A DNA stretch of 64,000 nucleotides from Hordeum vulgare subsp. vulgare (taxonomy: Eukaryota > Streptophyta > Magnoliopsida > Poales > Poaceae). Shown piece by piece: positions 11,710 to 24,353 of this stretch. A program made the position numbers and the translations under genes. Where the stretch lies: the NCBI RefSeq assembly GCF_904849725.1, contig NC_058522.1, forward strand, positions 233,157,084 through 233,221,083. The letters are read 5' to 3'. The stretch's first letter is position 1. Every line of letters begins with the position of its first letter. Under the pieces are notes generated by a model. The model had not been told where the DNA came from, searched no databases, and saw only the letters and a list, made by a program, of their open reading frames with translations.

Positions 11710-13232
11710 TGATGACCCACAAGTGTAGGGGATCTATCTAGTCGTTTCGATAAGTAAGAGTGTCGAACCCAACGAGGAGCAGAAGGAACTCACAAGTGGT
11801 TTTCAACAAGGTATTCTCTACAAGCATTGAAATTATCGGTAACAGATAGTTGTGTGGTAAGATGATTCGTAGCAAGTAGCAAGTAACAATAGTAACAAAG
11901 GTGCACCAAGGTGGCCCAATCCCTTTTGTAGCAAGGGACAAGCCTGGACAAACTCTTATAGGAGGTAAAGCGCTCCCTAGGACACATGGGAATTTCTATC
12001 AAGCTAGTTTTCATCATGTTCATATGATTCGCGTTCGCTACTTTGATAGTTTGATATGTGGGTGGACCGGTGCTTGGGTGCTGCCCTTACTTGGACAAAC
12101 ATCCCACTTATGATTAACCTCTGTCGCAAGCATCCGCAACTATGAAAGACGAATTAAGACTAAGTCTAAACATAGCATTAAACTAGTGGATCCAAATCAG
12201 CCCTTTACGAAGCAACGCATAAACTAGGGTTTAAGCTTCTGTCACTCTAGCAACCCATCATCTACTTATTACTTCCCAATGCCTTCCTCTAGGCCCGAAT
12301 AATGGTGAAGTGTTATGTAGTCGACATTCACATAACACCATTGGAGGAAAGACAACATACATCACATCAAAATATCAAACGAATACCAAATTCACATGAC
12401 TACTTATAGCAAGACTTATCCCATGTCCTCAGGAACAAAAGTGACTACTCACAAAGCATAATTATGTTCATGATCAGAGAGGTATTGAATAGCATCAAGG
12501 ATCTGAACATATAATCTTCCACCGAGTAATCCAACTTGCATCAACTACAAAGAGTAATTAACACTACTAGCAACCTTACAAGTACCAATCGGAGTCGCGA
12601 GACGGAGATTGGTTACAAGAGATGAACTAGGGTTTGGATATGAGATGGTGCTGATGAAGATGTTGGTGGTGATGAGCCCCCTTCGATCAAAGGAGTGTTG
12701 GTGATGACGACGGCGATGATTTCCCCCCTCCAGGAGGGAAGTTTCCCCGGCAGGACGGCCCTGCCGGAGCTCTAGATTGGTTCTGCTCAATTTCCACCTC
12801 GTGGCGGCGGCGACTCCTCCCGAAAGCCTCCTCCTGATTTTTTCTGGATCGAAACCCTCCTTATAGCAACAGATGGCAGCCAAAGGGGCAAAGGGGGGCT
12901 CACGAGCCACCTAGGCGCGGCCAGGGGGTAGGTCACGCCTGGCAGGCTTGTGGCCTCTTGGTGGCTCCCCTCTCGTACTTCTTCCGTCCAGTATTTTTTA
13001 TAAATTCCAAAATAATTCCTCGTTGATTTTCACGGCTTTTGGAGTTGCGCAGAAGAGGTATCTCAAACTTGCTCCTTTTTCATACCGGAATTCCAGCTGC
13101 CGGATTCTCCCTCTTCATGTAAACCTTATAAAATAAGAGAGAAAAGGCATAAGTGTTGTACCGTGAAGTGTAATAACAGCCCATAAAGCGATAAATATCA
13201 ACATAAAAGCATGATGCAAAATGGACGTATCA
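11710..13232 (-). repeat. 3' LTR of element C
   Basis: The LTR is 1,523 bp. It is paired with 20400-21921; both start tgatgaccca on the plus strand and end atggacgtatca. Its right side abuts the purine tract of the element. Confidence 0.9.
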
Positions 13233-13250
13233 ACTCCCCCAAGCTTAGAC
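13233..13250 (-). other. Polypurine tract of element C
   Basis: On the minus strand gtctaagcttgggggagt precedes the 3' LTR start TGATACG. This is the expected primer for plus-strand DNA synthesis. Confidence 0.75.
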
Positions 13251-14775
13251 CTCGCTTGTCCTTAAGCGGAAGCCGAGATCAATAAATATACCCACATGTT
13301 TAGAGATAGAGGTGTCGACAAAACAAGATACAGACATGCAGACATCATGATCATAATTAGAACAACAATATCATCATATAAACTCTTATCCTGAAGTGAC
13401 CGTTCCTTCACAAAGTAAAGTATGGATCAAGAACCTTAATGAGAATTAACAACCAATAGCCTTTAGTCATTGAAGCAATTGCAATTTGTCATAACGTCGG
13501 AAAGAGTCGAATAAGAGCTTGTAAAGCAAATCCACATACTCAATCATCCTTTTGTCTTCTACAACTGCTAAAACTCACGTGGTACTCATGAGATCAAAGT
13601 TTCAGTTGGACATAGAGAAAGATAGGGGCTTATAGTTTCGCCTCCCAACTACTTACCTCAAGGGTAATGTCAAGAATAATAATTCATGGACACTTACTTT
13701 CAAGTTGACATATGAATATAGATCTTTACCTAGCACTTGACGTTAGCCAAGATAAAGGCGAAATAAGGAATTGGTGTCGATCACCATGACTCTTTTAAGG
13801 ACGAAAAGTAAAGGTACAAGATAGGCCCTTCGCAGAGGGAAGCAGAGGTTCTCATGCACTTTTGAGGTTTGGATGTGTGGCTTCTTAGTGTGAAGGAACG
13901 TTACTTTATATTGCCTCCTGTGATAAAGAACTTTATTATGCAGTCCATCGCTTTTATGTCTTCCTCATCATAGGTTCGTACAAAGCTTATTTTCCTCACA
14001 CTAATAGATCATATATATTTAGGGAGCAAATTTTTATTGCTTGCATCAATGACAACTTACTTGAGGGATCTTCTTCAATCCATAGGTAGGTATGGTGGAC
14101 TCTCATGGCAAAACTGGGTTGAAGGTTTATGGATACACAAGTAGTATCTCTACTTAGTGCGAAAGTTTTGGCTGATATGAGGTGGAAGCAATCATCACAT
14201 GCTAAGGGATCTCTAGTCATATAACATTGTTCGGAACCAAGCAAACATAATTCATTATGTTGTCTTCCTTGTCCAACATCTACTTCTAAGCATGTAATAG
14301 TTTAATGAGTGTTCACAATCATAAATGGTGCCCAAGATGATATATTTATATGTGAACCTCTCTTTCTTTATCACTTCCTATTAATTGCAACAATGACCAA
14401 GGTCTACGTTTGTCCACCCACAACAAGTTTCAATCAACATTCTTTTTATACGTGAAGCCATCACTTCCCATAAGATCATTACATGATCTTTCATGCTTTT
14501 GTTTTCTTATCATTCTTTTCTTTAGATCATGGCATGAGGCAAGGCCCTTAACTAAAACACTCTTTATTATATGGCTCACGAGCTCGAATACATTGGGGGA
14601 GACACAAAGCAAAACTCAAGACTAGAACACTAAGAACTTTATTCGACTAGAGAAAGATAAAACCAAAAAGGATCAAACTAAGAAAAAGGTAAAGGCAAAA
14701 GATGTGATGCTGATACGATACCGGGGCAACTCCCCCAAGCTTGGCACAAGCCAAGGGGATTGCCCATACCCGTGC
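13251..14775 (-). other. 3' non-coding region of element C
   Basis: About 1.5 kb of A/T-rich sequence lies between the extra ORF and the purine tract. I find no conserved frame in it. Confidence 0.6.
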
Positions 14776-15297
14776 TTAGTTGTCTTCCTCCGAAGGTGAT
14801 GGTGGTGGAGTTGTTGCAACCTCGGTGTGATCCTCCGTCTTCCAAGGCATAGGTGCTCCATCATGGAAAGATGATCGAGTCTCCAGAATCCTCAAATCTG
14901 CAGCCAACCGTATTGATTTATATCTATACTCATATTTACAGTTATGGTTCTGCAGGTCATAGATCTGGGCTTGGAGGTGATCAGTTCTGTCATAGAGCCT
15001 CGAGAGGTGCTTCCCGATATCATTGGCATCGATCTTGTGCTTGTTGGTGAACTCCGTGATCATCATGTGGTTGGCGTTGAGTCCGCGTTCCACCATCCCT
15101 TGGGACTTGTAGACTTGCTGCTCCATTGTTTCGAGCCTAGCCTCCATGCTTCCGGTCTTCTTGGGCCCCTCAACATCACGGATGTGCAGTACCCCCTCAT
15201 GCATCTCGATAGATTGAGGGTGTTGCGGCACTCCCGCGAGGTAGGGATTGATGACCTTCTCGAAGAACTTGTCCTTCGAAACTTTTGGGGACGCCAT
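14776..15297 (-). CDS. Intact extra ORF of element C, 173 aa, coiled coil, unknown function
   Basis: The frame starts at ATG 15297 in the context gatcgccATGGCG and is open to 14776, although every other gene of the element is broken. The protein begins MASPKVSKDKFFEKVI, has a central heptad-like stretch (about residues 50-115) and a Pro/Ser/acidic tail. I do not recognise a domain. Its position after integrase is where Athila elements often carry an additional, sometimes env-like, ORF, but no signal peptide or membrane segment is visible. Upstream is an LTR-like GC-rich block and a TATA-like box at 15381-15388, about 90 bp before the ATG, so it may have been expressed from its own transcript. 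Confidence 0.6.
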   Translation of the reverse strand: MASPKVSKDKFFEKVINPYLAGVPQHPQSIEMHEGVLHIRDVEGPKKTGSMEARLETMEQQVYKSQGMVERGLNANHMMITEFTNKHKIDANDIGKHLSRLYDRTDHLQAQIYDLQNHNCKYEYRYKSIRLAADLRILETRSSFHDGAPMPWKTEDHTEVATTPPPSPSEEDN

Positions 15298-15380
15298 GGC
15301 GATCTAGATCTGTCTGCACAGTAGCTCGAAACGAAAACAGAGGATATTTGCATGATACGAGGGTCAGACCTTCCTGGAGA

Positions 15381-15388
15381 ATATATAA
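15381..15388 (-). promoter_or_regulatory. TATA-like box before the extra ORF of element C
   Basis: The minus strand reads ttatatat here, about 90 bp upstream of the ATG at 15297. About 60-135 bp further upstream (plus 15448-15520) is a GC-rich block whose text closely follows a block in the LTRs of the same element (21585-21660 and 12900-12960). In the LTRs and here the GC-rich block precedes an A/T-rich core. Confidence 0.45.
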
Positions 15389-15845
15389 TGAATTTTTCCC
15401 GACCAAAAGGAGTACTCCGCAAGAAAACGGAGTCCGGGAGGCACACGAGGTGCCCACAAGCCACCCAGGAGCGACCAGGGGGGTAGGTCGCGCCTGGCAG
15501 GCTTGTCGCCTCCTCGTGCGCTTTCCACACTACTTAAATTTTTTCTATATTTCTAAAAATTCCAAAACACAGAAAAATTGCTACTGGAAAAGTTTTGGAG
15601 TCGGTTTATTTACCGAATCACACACCTCTTCATTTTTGGAGTCTGAAACAGGCTGATAGATAGCCCTTATGTACTCCTCCGGAGTTATGGTATTAATAAT
15701 ATTGCTTTCAACATTTATGGGAGTACCTCAGATATAATGCTTGATTCTTTTCCCATTTACCACTCTCAGAAAATTACCTTCCGTGTTGTTGATCTGGATG
15801 GCATGGGAACGATATACTTCCTCAACAATGTAAGGACCTTCCCAT

Positions 15846-18800
15846 TTAGAGAGAAGCTTGCCTTAAAAAAAATCTTAAACGAGAATTGTATAGCAAGACA
15901 TAATCACCTACATTGAACTCACGTTTTTGTATCCTTTTATCATGCCATCGCTCAACTTTTGCTTTGAACAACTTGGCATTTTCATATGCCTGAGCTCTCC
16001 ATTCATCAAGTGAGCTAATATCAAATAACCTCTTCTCACCAGCAAGTTTGAAATCAAATTTGAGCTCTTTGATTGCCCAATAAGCCTTATGCTCTAGCTC
16101 AAGACGCAAATTACATGCTTTATCGTAAACCATTTTGTATGGAGACATGCCCATGGGATTCTTATAAGCAGTTCTATAAGCCCATAGTGCATCGTCAAGC
16201 TTCTTAGACCAATTCTTTCTAGACCTATTAACAGTCTTTTGCAGAATTAGTTTAATCTCTCTATTACTTAGCTCTACTTGACCACTGGACTGAGGATGAT
16301 AGGGAGATGCAATTCTATGGTTGACATCATACTTAGCAAGCGTTTTACGGAAAGCACCATGAATAAAATGTGAACCACCATCAGTCATTAGATATCTAGG
16401 GACTCCAAATATAGGGAAAACAACTTATTTAAGTATCCTAATAGAGGTGTTATGATCAGCACTACTAGTTGGGATAGCTTCTACCCACTTAGTAACGTAA
16501 TCAACATCAACTAGGATATTAGTATATCCGTTGGACTTTGGAAAAGGTCGCATATAATCAAAGCCCCAAATATCAAATGGTTCAATGACAAGTGAATAAT
16601 TCATAGGCATTTCCTGACGTTTATTGATGTTACCTATTCTTTGACATTCATCACAAGACAAGACAAACTTACGGGTATCCTTGAAGAGAGTAGGGCAATA
16701 AAAATCGGATTGCAATACCTTGTGTGCAGTTCTATCTCCCGCATGGTCTGTTCCGTAAGCCTCGGAGTGACACTTCTATACGATCTGTCCCTGTTCATGA
16801 TCAGGTACACAACGTCTAATAAGACCATCTACTTCTTCTTTATAAAGGTGAGGATCATCCCAAAAGTAATGTCTCAAATCAAAGAAGTATTCCTTCTTCT
16901 GCTGGTATGTGAAACTAGGTGGTATATATTTATCAACAATATAATTTGCATAATCAGCATACCACGGTGTACTACGAGAAGCATTGATGACATTCAATTG
17001 CTCATCAGGAAAGCTATCATCAATAGGTTGTGGGTCATCAAGAACATTCTCCAACCTAGACAAGTAGTCTGCTACGAGGTTCTCAGCACCCTTCCTATCA
17101 ACAACATGCAAATCAAATTTTTGTAGCAAGAGAACCCATCTGATAAGTCTAGGTTTAGCATCTTTCTTTTCCATGAGGTACTTAATAGCAGCATGATGAG
17201 TGTGAATAGTAACCTTGGAATCAACAATGTAAGATCTGAACTTTTCACATGCAAACACGACTTCTAAAAATTCCTTTTCAGTAGTAGCATAGTTTCTTTG
17301 GGCACTGTCTAGAGTTTTACTAGCACAATGAATAACATTCGACTTCTTATCAACTCTTTGTCCTAGAACAGCACCAACAACATAATCACTAGCATCACAC
17401 ATAAATTCAAAAGGTAAGTTCCAATCAGGTGGTTGAACAATAGGTGCAGTTATCAAGGCCTTCTTAAGTATTTCAAAGGCTTCCTCACAATCATCGTCAA
17501 AAACAAAAGGAATATCCTTTTGCAAGAGATTAGTAAGAGGCCTAGAAATCTTACAAAAGTCCTTAATGAACCTTCTATAGAAACCAGCATGACAAGGGAA
17601 ACTTCTTATACCTTTGATATCTGTAGGGCATGGCATTTTCTCGATTGCATCAACCTTAGACTTATCGACTTCAATACCTCTTTCAGAAATTTTATGCCTT
17701 CATTAACCATAAAGTGGCACTTCTCCCAATTCAAGACAAGGTTGGTATCTTTACATCTCTGCAAAACTCGATCAAGGTTGCTGAGGCAATCATCAAAAGA
17801 AGACCCGTAAACGGAGAAGTCATCCATGAAAACCTCAACAATCTTTTCGCAAAAGTCAGAGAATATAGCCATCATACATCTTTGAAAGGTAGCACGTGCA
17901 TTACATAAGCCAAAAGGCATATGTCTGTAAGCAAAGGTACCGAAAGGGCAAGTAAAAGTGGTTTTCTCCTGATCAGATTATGCAACAGGTATATGGGAGA
18001 AACCAGAATAACCATCTAGAAAGCAGAAGTGTGTGTGTTTAGACAATCTTTCTAGCATTTGGTCAATAAAAGGCAAAGGGTAATGATATTTCCTAGTGGC
18101 TTTATTCAATTTCCTAAAATCAATCACCATCCTATAGCCCGTAATAATCCTCTGTGGGATCAATTCATCTTTATCATTAGGGACAACTGTAATACCTCCC
18201 TTCTTAGGGACGCAATGCACCGGACTTACCCAATCACTATGAGAAACAGGATAAATAATACCTGCTTCCACGAGCTTTAGTATTTCTTTTCTTACTACCT
18301 CTTTTATCTTAGGATTTAATCTCCGTTGATGATCGTCAACTGGTTTGGAATTAGGATCGGTTTTAATTTTGTGCTGACATACAGTGGGACTAATGCCCTT
18401 AAGATCATCAAGAGTATATCCAATAGCAGCACGGTGCTTCCTCAGAGTTTTCAATAATTTGTTTTCTTCATGCTCTGAAACGCTAGCACTAATAATAACA
18501 GGATGCATCTCTTTTTCATCAACATAAGCATACTTAAGAGTATCAGGTAACTGTTTAAGCTCGAACACAGGATCACCCTTTGGTGGGGGTGGATCTCCAA
18601 GCAGTTCAACACGCAAATTATTCTGAAGGATATGATGTTGTTCAAAGATAACTCTATCCATCTCATTCCTTTCATCCATATGCATATCATTTTCATGCTC
18701 AAGCAAATATTGCTCTAAAGGATCAGTAGGAGGCATAGCAATAGAAGCTTGAGCAATAATTTCATCCTTACTAGACAACTCTTTTTTATGAGGTTGTCTA

Positions 18801-19152
18801 CCAAACTTGGAGAAATTGAACTCATGTGACACACCTTCAAAGCCTACAGTGACAGTTTGCTTCTCACAGTCAATATGAGCATTGACAGTATTGAGGAAAG
18901 GCCTGCCAAATAAGATGGGACAAAAGCTATCTTGTGTGGTAGCAAGAAAGAGAAAATCAGCAGGATACTTAGTTTTACCACACAAGACTTCAACATCTCT
19001 AACAATTCCCAAAGGGCAGATAGTATCTCTATTGGCAAGTTGAATAGTGACATCAATAGGTTCCATCTCGACAGGTGCAATCTCGTCTTTAATTTCATCA
19101 TATAAAGATTGAGGGATTGCACTAACACTAGCACCCACGTCACATAAACCAT
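15846..19152 (-). pseudogene. pol of element C: protease, RT, RNase H, integrase (broken)
   Basis: On the minus strand the segments are: protease (motif DVGASVSAIP near 19140) and N-terminal RT (19138-17978), central RT with the FMDD catalytic box near 17820 (17920-17606), RT thumb, RNase H and zinc-binding part of integrase (17636-16776), integrase core (16715-16425 and 16388-15846) with D in GFDYMRP, D in TDGGSHF and E in SGQVELSN. Breaks: an in-frame TAA between 17978 and 17920, a frameshift near 17650, a stop near 16776, and a break near 16425-16388. The catalytic residues survive, but the polyprotein cannot be made. Confidence 0.88.
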
Positions 19153-19559
19153 GATAACAATGATCTCCTATCTTAACAGAAACAATAGGCGTGCAACAAC
19201 ACGCCTATGTTTGTCTCTAGCATGAGGTTTAGCAATTCTAGCAGCATCTTCACAGAAGTGAATATCATGGGCATCAACATTGTCGGACAGGAGATCTTTG
19301 ATAATAGCAATGCTAGGTTCAACTCTAATTTGCTCAGGGGGTGTAGGTGTTCTAATGTAACCCCTACGTATCATAGTTTAAGCTTTAGAATGATCCTTTA
19401 TTCTAACAGGGAAAGGTGGTTTCTCCATGTAAGCACTAGGAACAATAGGATCATTATAAGCAATGATTTTCTCTTCCACTGGATTGGGTTCAACTACATT
19501 GACTTCTAAGGGAGGGTGATAATTTAAACCACTTCTGTTTAGGGAGATCAATATGAGCA

Positions 19560-20293
19560 GCAAATTATTCATACAATGAAGCTACTATCTGAGAGTCAAG
19601 TCCATATTTAGCGCTAAAATCACAAAAAGTATTTGTTTCAACAAAGGATTCAACGCAATCGAACTTAAGATTCATACCTGACTCCTTACTTAATTCTTTC
19701 CAATAAATTCCATTTGACGTGAATATCTCTCTGCATAAAAGAACTGGTACAAGAAGTGTCTAGCATGGTGCGATTATCATCAGAAAGCCGAGCATAAAAG
19801 TTCTGAATAATAATTTCTCTCGAGAGCTCATGGTTGGGGCATGAATATAACATTGACTTAAGCCTCCCCCAAACTTGAGCAATACTTTCTCTATCACGAG
19901 GCCAAAAATTATAGATATAATTCCGATCACAATGTACCAAATGCATAGGATAAAGCTTTTGATGAAATTCCAATTTCAATAAGTTGTAGTTCCATGATCC
20001 GGTATCATCACATAGCCTATACCATGTCAATGATTTATCCCTCAAAGATAAGGGAAAGACCTTCTTCTTGACCTCATCCTCGGGCAAACTAGCAAGCTTA
20101 AATAAACCACAAACTTCATCTACATAGATTAGATGCAAGTCGGGATGTGATGTTCCAATAGTTTCTCTAGCATACCCGAAGGAATTTCATAACAAATATT
20201 TTCTGTAGGTGCAGTAGGTTGAGGAGCAACTCCTTGTGCTTCCGTTCGAGGTGAAGGTACCCCGAACATGCTCCTCAAAGGATTAGTTTCCAT
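19560..20293 (-). pseudogene. gag of element C (degenerate, short)
   Basis: ATG at 20293 opens a frame of about 50 codons ending near 20140; the next frame (20138-19686) encodes the Athila-type Gag core with VFPLSLRDKSLTWY and a C-terminal part that ends near 19686. Only about 0.6 kb of gag is present and most of the zinc-knuckle side is missing, so the gag-protease junction has suffered deletion. Confidence 0.75.
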
Positions 20294-20370
20294 AGTGACA
20301 ACTGACAATAAATTTCAGCACACTATATAAATGTTTCCTTACCAAATTCCACTTACCAAAGGCGCTTCAC

Positions 20371-20388
20371 TCCCCGGCAACAGCGCCA
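20371..20388 (-). other. Primer-binding site of element C (tRNA-Asp type)
   Basis: The minus strand reads TGGCGCTGTTGCCGGGGA, one base from the complement of the tRNA-Asp 3' end. It lies 11 bp inside the 5' LTR. Confidence 0.85.
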
Positions 20389-20399
20389 GAAAAGAGTCT

Positions 20400-21921
20400 T
20401 GATGACCCAAGAGTAGGGGATCTATCGTAGTCCTTTCGATAAGTAAGACTTTCAAACCCAACGAGGAGCAGAAGGAACTGACAAGTGGTTTTCAGCAAGG
20501 TATTCTCTACAAGCACTGAAATTATCGGTAACAGATAGTTGTGTGGTAAGATGATTCGTAGCATGTAGCAAGTAACAATAGTAACAAAGGTGCAGCAAGG
20601 TGGCCCAATCCCTTTTGTAGCAAGGGACAAGCCTGGGCAAACTCTTATAGGATGTAAAGCGCTCCCGAGGACACATGGGAATTTCTGTCAAGCTAGTTTT
20701 CATCATGTTCATATGATGCGCGTTCGCTACTTTTATAGTTTGATATGTGGGTGGACCGGTGCTTGGGTGCTTCCCTTACTTGGACAAACATCCCACTTAT
20801 GATTAACCCCTCTCGCAAGTATCCGCAACTACGAAAGAACAATTAAGACTAAGTCTAACCATAGCATTAAACTAGTGGATCCAAATCAGCCCCTTACGAA
20901 GGAACACATAAACTAGGGTTTAAGCTTCTGTCACTCTAGCAACACATCATCTACTTATTACTTCCCAATGCCTTGCTTGAGGCCCAAATAATGGTGAAGT
21001 GTTATGTAGTCGACGTTCACATAACACCACTAGAGTAAAGACAACATACATCACATGAAAATATCGAACGAATACCAAATTCACATGACTACTTATAGCA
21101 AGACTTATCCCATGTCCTCAGGAACAAAAGTGACTACTCACAAAGAATAATTAGGTTCATGACTAGAGAGGTATTTAATGGCATCAAGTATCTAAACATA
21201 TAATCTTCCATCGAGTAATCCAACTAGCATCAACTACAAAGAGTAATCAACACTACTAGCAACCTTACAAGTACCAATCGGAGTCGCGAGACGGAGATTG
21301 GTTACAAGAGATGAACTAGGGTTTGGAGATGAGATGGTGCTGATGAAGATGTTGATGGTGATGAGTCCCCTCCGATGAGAGGAGTGTTGGTGATGACGAT
21401 GGCAACGATTTCCCCCTCTGGGAGGGAAGTTTCCTCGCAGGACGGCCCTGCCGGAGCTCTAGATTGGTTTTGCTCAAGTTCCACCTCGTGGCGGCGGCGA
21501 TTCCTCCCGAAAGCCTCCTCCTGATTTTTTCTGGAAGGAAACCCTCCTAATAGCAAAAGATAGGAGCCAGAGGGGCAACAGGGGGCCCACAAGCCACCTA
21601 GGCGCGGCCAGGGGGGTAGGCCGCGCCTGGGATGCTTGTGGCCTCGTGGTGACTCCCCTCTGGTACTTCTTTCGTCCAATATTTTTTACAAATTCCAAAC
21701 TAACTCCTCATTGATTTTCACGGCTTTTGGATTTGCGCAAAATAGGTATCTCAAACTTGCTCCTTTTTCAGACCAGAAATCCAGCTGTCGGTATTCTCCC
21801 TCTTCATGTAAACCTTATAAAATAAGAGAGAAAAGGCATAAGTATTGTACCATGAAGTGTAATAACAGCCCATAAAGCGATGAATATCAACATAAAAGCA
21901 TGATGCAAAATGGACGTATCA
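20400..21921 (-). repeat. 5' LTR of element C
   Basis: The LTR is 1,522 bp and pairs with 11710-13232. A GC-rich block on the minus strand near 21585-21660 resembles the block upstream of the extra ORF. The outer flank is actaa. Confidence 0.9.
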
Positions 21922-22534
21922 ACTAAGTGCGGCACGTAGGTCTCAATGCCAGCGCCTGGCGCGATGGGCCCCTCGCTCGGGGGTCGTGGACGCGATGGCA
22001 CAGTGGCGCCGTCCGGGTGGTGGATGCCATGGGGGGACCTATGCGATGCATCATCTCAGGGATGGTTGCTTCCACCGTTGTCGCGGGGTCGGTGGGCGTG
22101 GTCACCGACATCTCCTCTACAGTCCATGGAGACGACACGGACTCGGCGCCGGGCTTCGCGCTTGCTATTGAGGATCTTGACCGCCTAGCAATCCTCCGTG
22201 TTGTGGGTGTGCGTGTTATGGTGGGCGCAGAACTTGCCGCCGGCCTTTCGAGGTGCGTCACCACATGGGGCCAACTAAGGTCTGTGGCCGGTCACCGGGA
22301 CCCTGAGGAGCGGGAGCACGACATGAGGCGGGGCCTGCTCGTGCCCCTCAGGCTACGGGCCAAGCGATCTGCCACTCAGGGGCGGCTCGCTGGTCTAGCC
22401 CCCTGCCTCCGGTGGTGGGGGTTGAAGTTAAGCGTAGGGCGTCAAGGCACTACTGGCGACGGCGATGAATTCGACGACATGGTCTGCCCACACGCCGTAT
22501 CCTCCATCCATCGGGCAATGGCGGAGCAGTTCAT
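21922..22534 (-). pseudogene. gag remnant of element G (distal piece)
   Basis: On the minus strand the sequence near 22190-22260 encodes GKFCAHHNTHTHNTEDC followed by a stop. This is a C-x2-H-x4-H-x4-C zinc-knuckle-like motif typical of plant Tat-type Gag. The rest is frame-shifted. The reading continues on the far side of the inserted solo LTR at 24354. Confidence 0.6.
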
Positions 22535-24353
22535 GTTGGAATTATGCCTTAGAGGCAATAATAAATATAGTTATTGTTATAATTCCTGTATCAAGATAAT
22601 CGTTTATTATCCATGCTATAATTGTATTGAACGAAGACTCATTTACATGTGTGGATACATAGACAAAACACCGTCCCTAGAAAGCCTCTAGTTGGCTAGC
22701 CAGTTGATCAAAGATAGTCAGTGTCTTCTGATTATGAACAAGGTGTTGTTGCTTGATAACTGGATCACGTCATTAGGAGAATCACGTGATGGACTAGACC
22801 CAAACTAATAGACTTAGCATGTTGATCGTGTCATTTTGTTGCTACTGTTTTCTGCGTGTCAAGTATTTATTCCTATGACCATGAGATCATATAACTCACT
22901 GACACCGGAGGAATGCTTTGTGTGTATCAAACGTCGGAACGTAACTGGGTGACTATAAAGATGCTCTACAGGTATCTCCGAAGGTGTTAGTTGAGTTAGT
23001 ATGGATCAAGACTGGGATTTGTCACTCCGTGTGAACAGAGAGGTATCTCGGGGCCCACTCGGTAATACAACATCACACACAAGCCTTGCAAGCAATGTAA
23101 CTTAGTGTAAGTTGCGGGATCTTGTATTACGGAACGAGTAAAGAGACTTGCCGGTAAACGAGATTGAAATAGGTATACGGATACTAACGATCGAATCTCG
23201 GGCAAGTAACATACCGAAGGACAAAGGGAATGACATACGGGATTATATGAATCCTTGGCACTGAGGTTCAACCGATAAGATCTTCGTAGAATATGTAGGA
23301 TCCAATATGGGCATCCAGGTCCCGCTATTGGATATTGACCGAGGAGTCTCTCAGGTCATGTCTACATAGTTCTCGAACCCGCAGGGTCTGCACACTTAAG
23401 GTTCGACGTTGTTTTATGCGTATTTGAGTTATATGGTTGGTTACCGAATGTTGTTCGGAGTCCCGAATGAGATCACGGACGTCACGAGGGTTTCCAGAAT
23501 AGTACGGAAACGAAGATTGATATATAGGATGACCTCATTTGATTACCGGAAGGTTTTCGGAGTTACCGGGAATGTACCGGGAATGACGAATGGGTTCCGG
23601 GAGTTCACCGGGGGGGGGGGGGGAATCCACCCCGGGGAAGCCCATAGGCCTTGAGGGTGGCACACCAGCCCTTAGTGGGCTGGTGGGACAGCCCAAAAGG
23701 GCTCTATGCGCCAAGAAGAGAAAATCAAGAGAAAAAAAGGAGGAGGTGGGAAGGAAGGGGGACTCCCTCCCACCAAACCAAGTCCAACTCGGTTTGGGGG
23801 GGGGGAGTCCTCCCCCCTTGGACTCGGACGACCCCCTTGGGGCTCCTTGAGCCCCAAGGCAAGGTCCCCTCCCTCCCACCTATATATACGGAGGTTTTAG
23901 GGCTGATTTGAGACGACTTTTCCACGGCAGCCCGACCACATAGCTCCACGGTTTTTCCTCTAGATCGCGTTTCTGCGGAGCTCGGGCGGAGCCCTGCTGA
24001 GACAAGGTCATCACCAACCTCCAGAGCACCGTCACGCTGCCGGAGAACTCTTCTACCTCTCCGTCTCTCTTGCTGGATCAAGAAGGCCGAGATCATCGTC
24101 GAGCTGTACGTGTGCTGAACGCGGAGGTGCCGTCCGTTCGGTACTAGATCGTGGGACTGATCGCGGGATTGTTCGCGGGGTGGATCGAGGGACGTGAGGA
24201 CGTTCCACTACATCAACCGTGTTCACTAACGCTTCTGCTGTACGATCTACAAGGGTACGTAGATCACTCATCCCCTCTCGTAGATGGACATCACCATGAT
24301 AGGTCTTCGTGCGCGTAGGAAATTTTTTGTTTCCCATGCGACGTTCCCCAACA
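22535..24353 (+). mobile_element. Solo LTR, Angela/BARE-type Copia
   Basis: The LTR is 1,819 bp. It begins TGTTGGAATTATGCCTTAG and ends ATGCGACGTTCCCCAACA, both characteristic of Angela/BARE LTRs. It is flanked by the perfect 5-bp target duplication gttca (22530-22534 and 24354-24358) and has no internal domain. It is therefore a solo LTR left by recombination between the two LTRs of one insertion. A run of 14 G lies at 23610-23623 in the transcribed part. Confidence 0.93.

Larger units (their letters stand above)
11710..21921 (-). mobile_element. Complete Athila-lineage Gypsy element C
   Basis: On the minus strand the order is 5' LTR (21921-20400), tRNA-Asp type PBS, a degraded gag, protease, reverse transcriptase, RNase H, integrase, an intact extra ORF, a non-coding region, a purine tract, and 3' LTR (13232-11710). 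Element length is 10.2 kb. LTRs start TGATACGTCCATTTTGC and visibly differ from each other at many positions, so the insertion is not recent. The pol signatures (FMDD in RT, D-D-E integrase) are of the Athila lineage. It most resembles Sabrina/WHAM from memory. Confidence 0.9.

Noticed and set aside
11705..21926. Target duplication of element C
   Set aside because: Flanks acgta and actaa differ at two of five bases; not good enough to claim.
21927..22691. 254-codon plus-strand frame
   Set aside because: It runs from gag remains of G into the inserted solo LTR; it is a shadow of the minus-strand gag.
23535..24096. Overlapping frames rich in Gly/Pro on both strands
   Set aside because: They lie in the transcribed part of the Angela-type solo LTR around homopolymers and show no protein signature.
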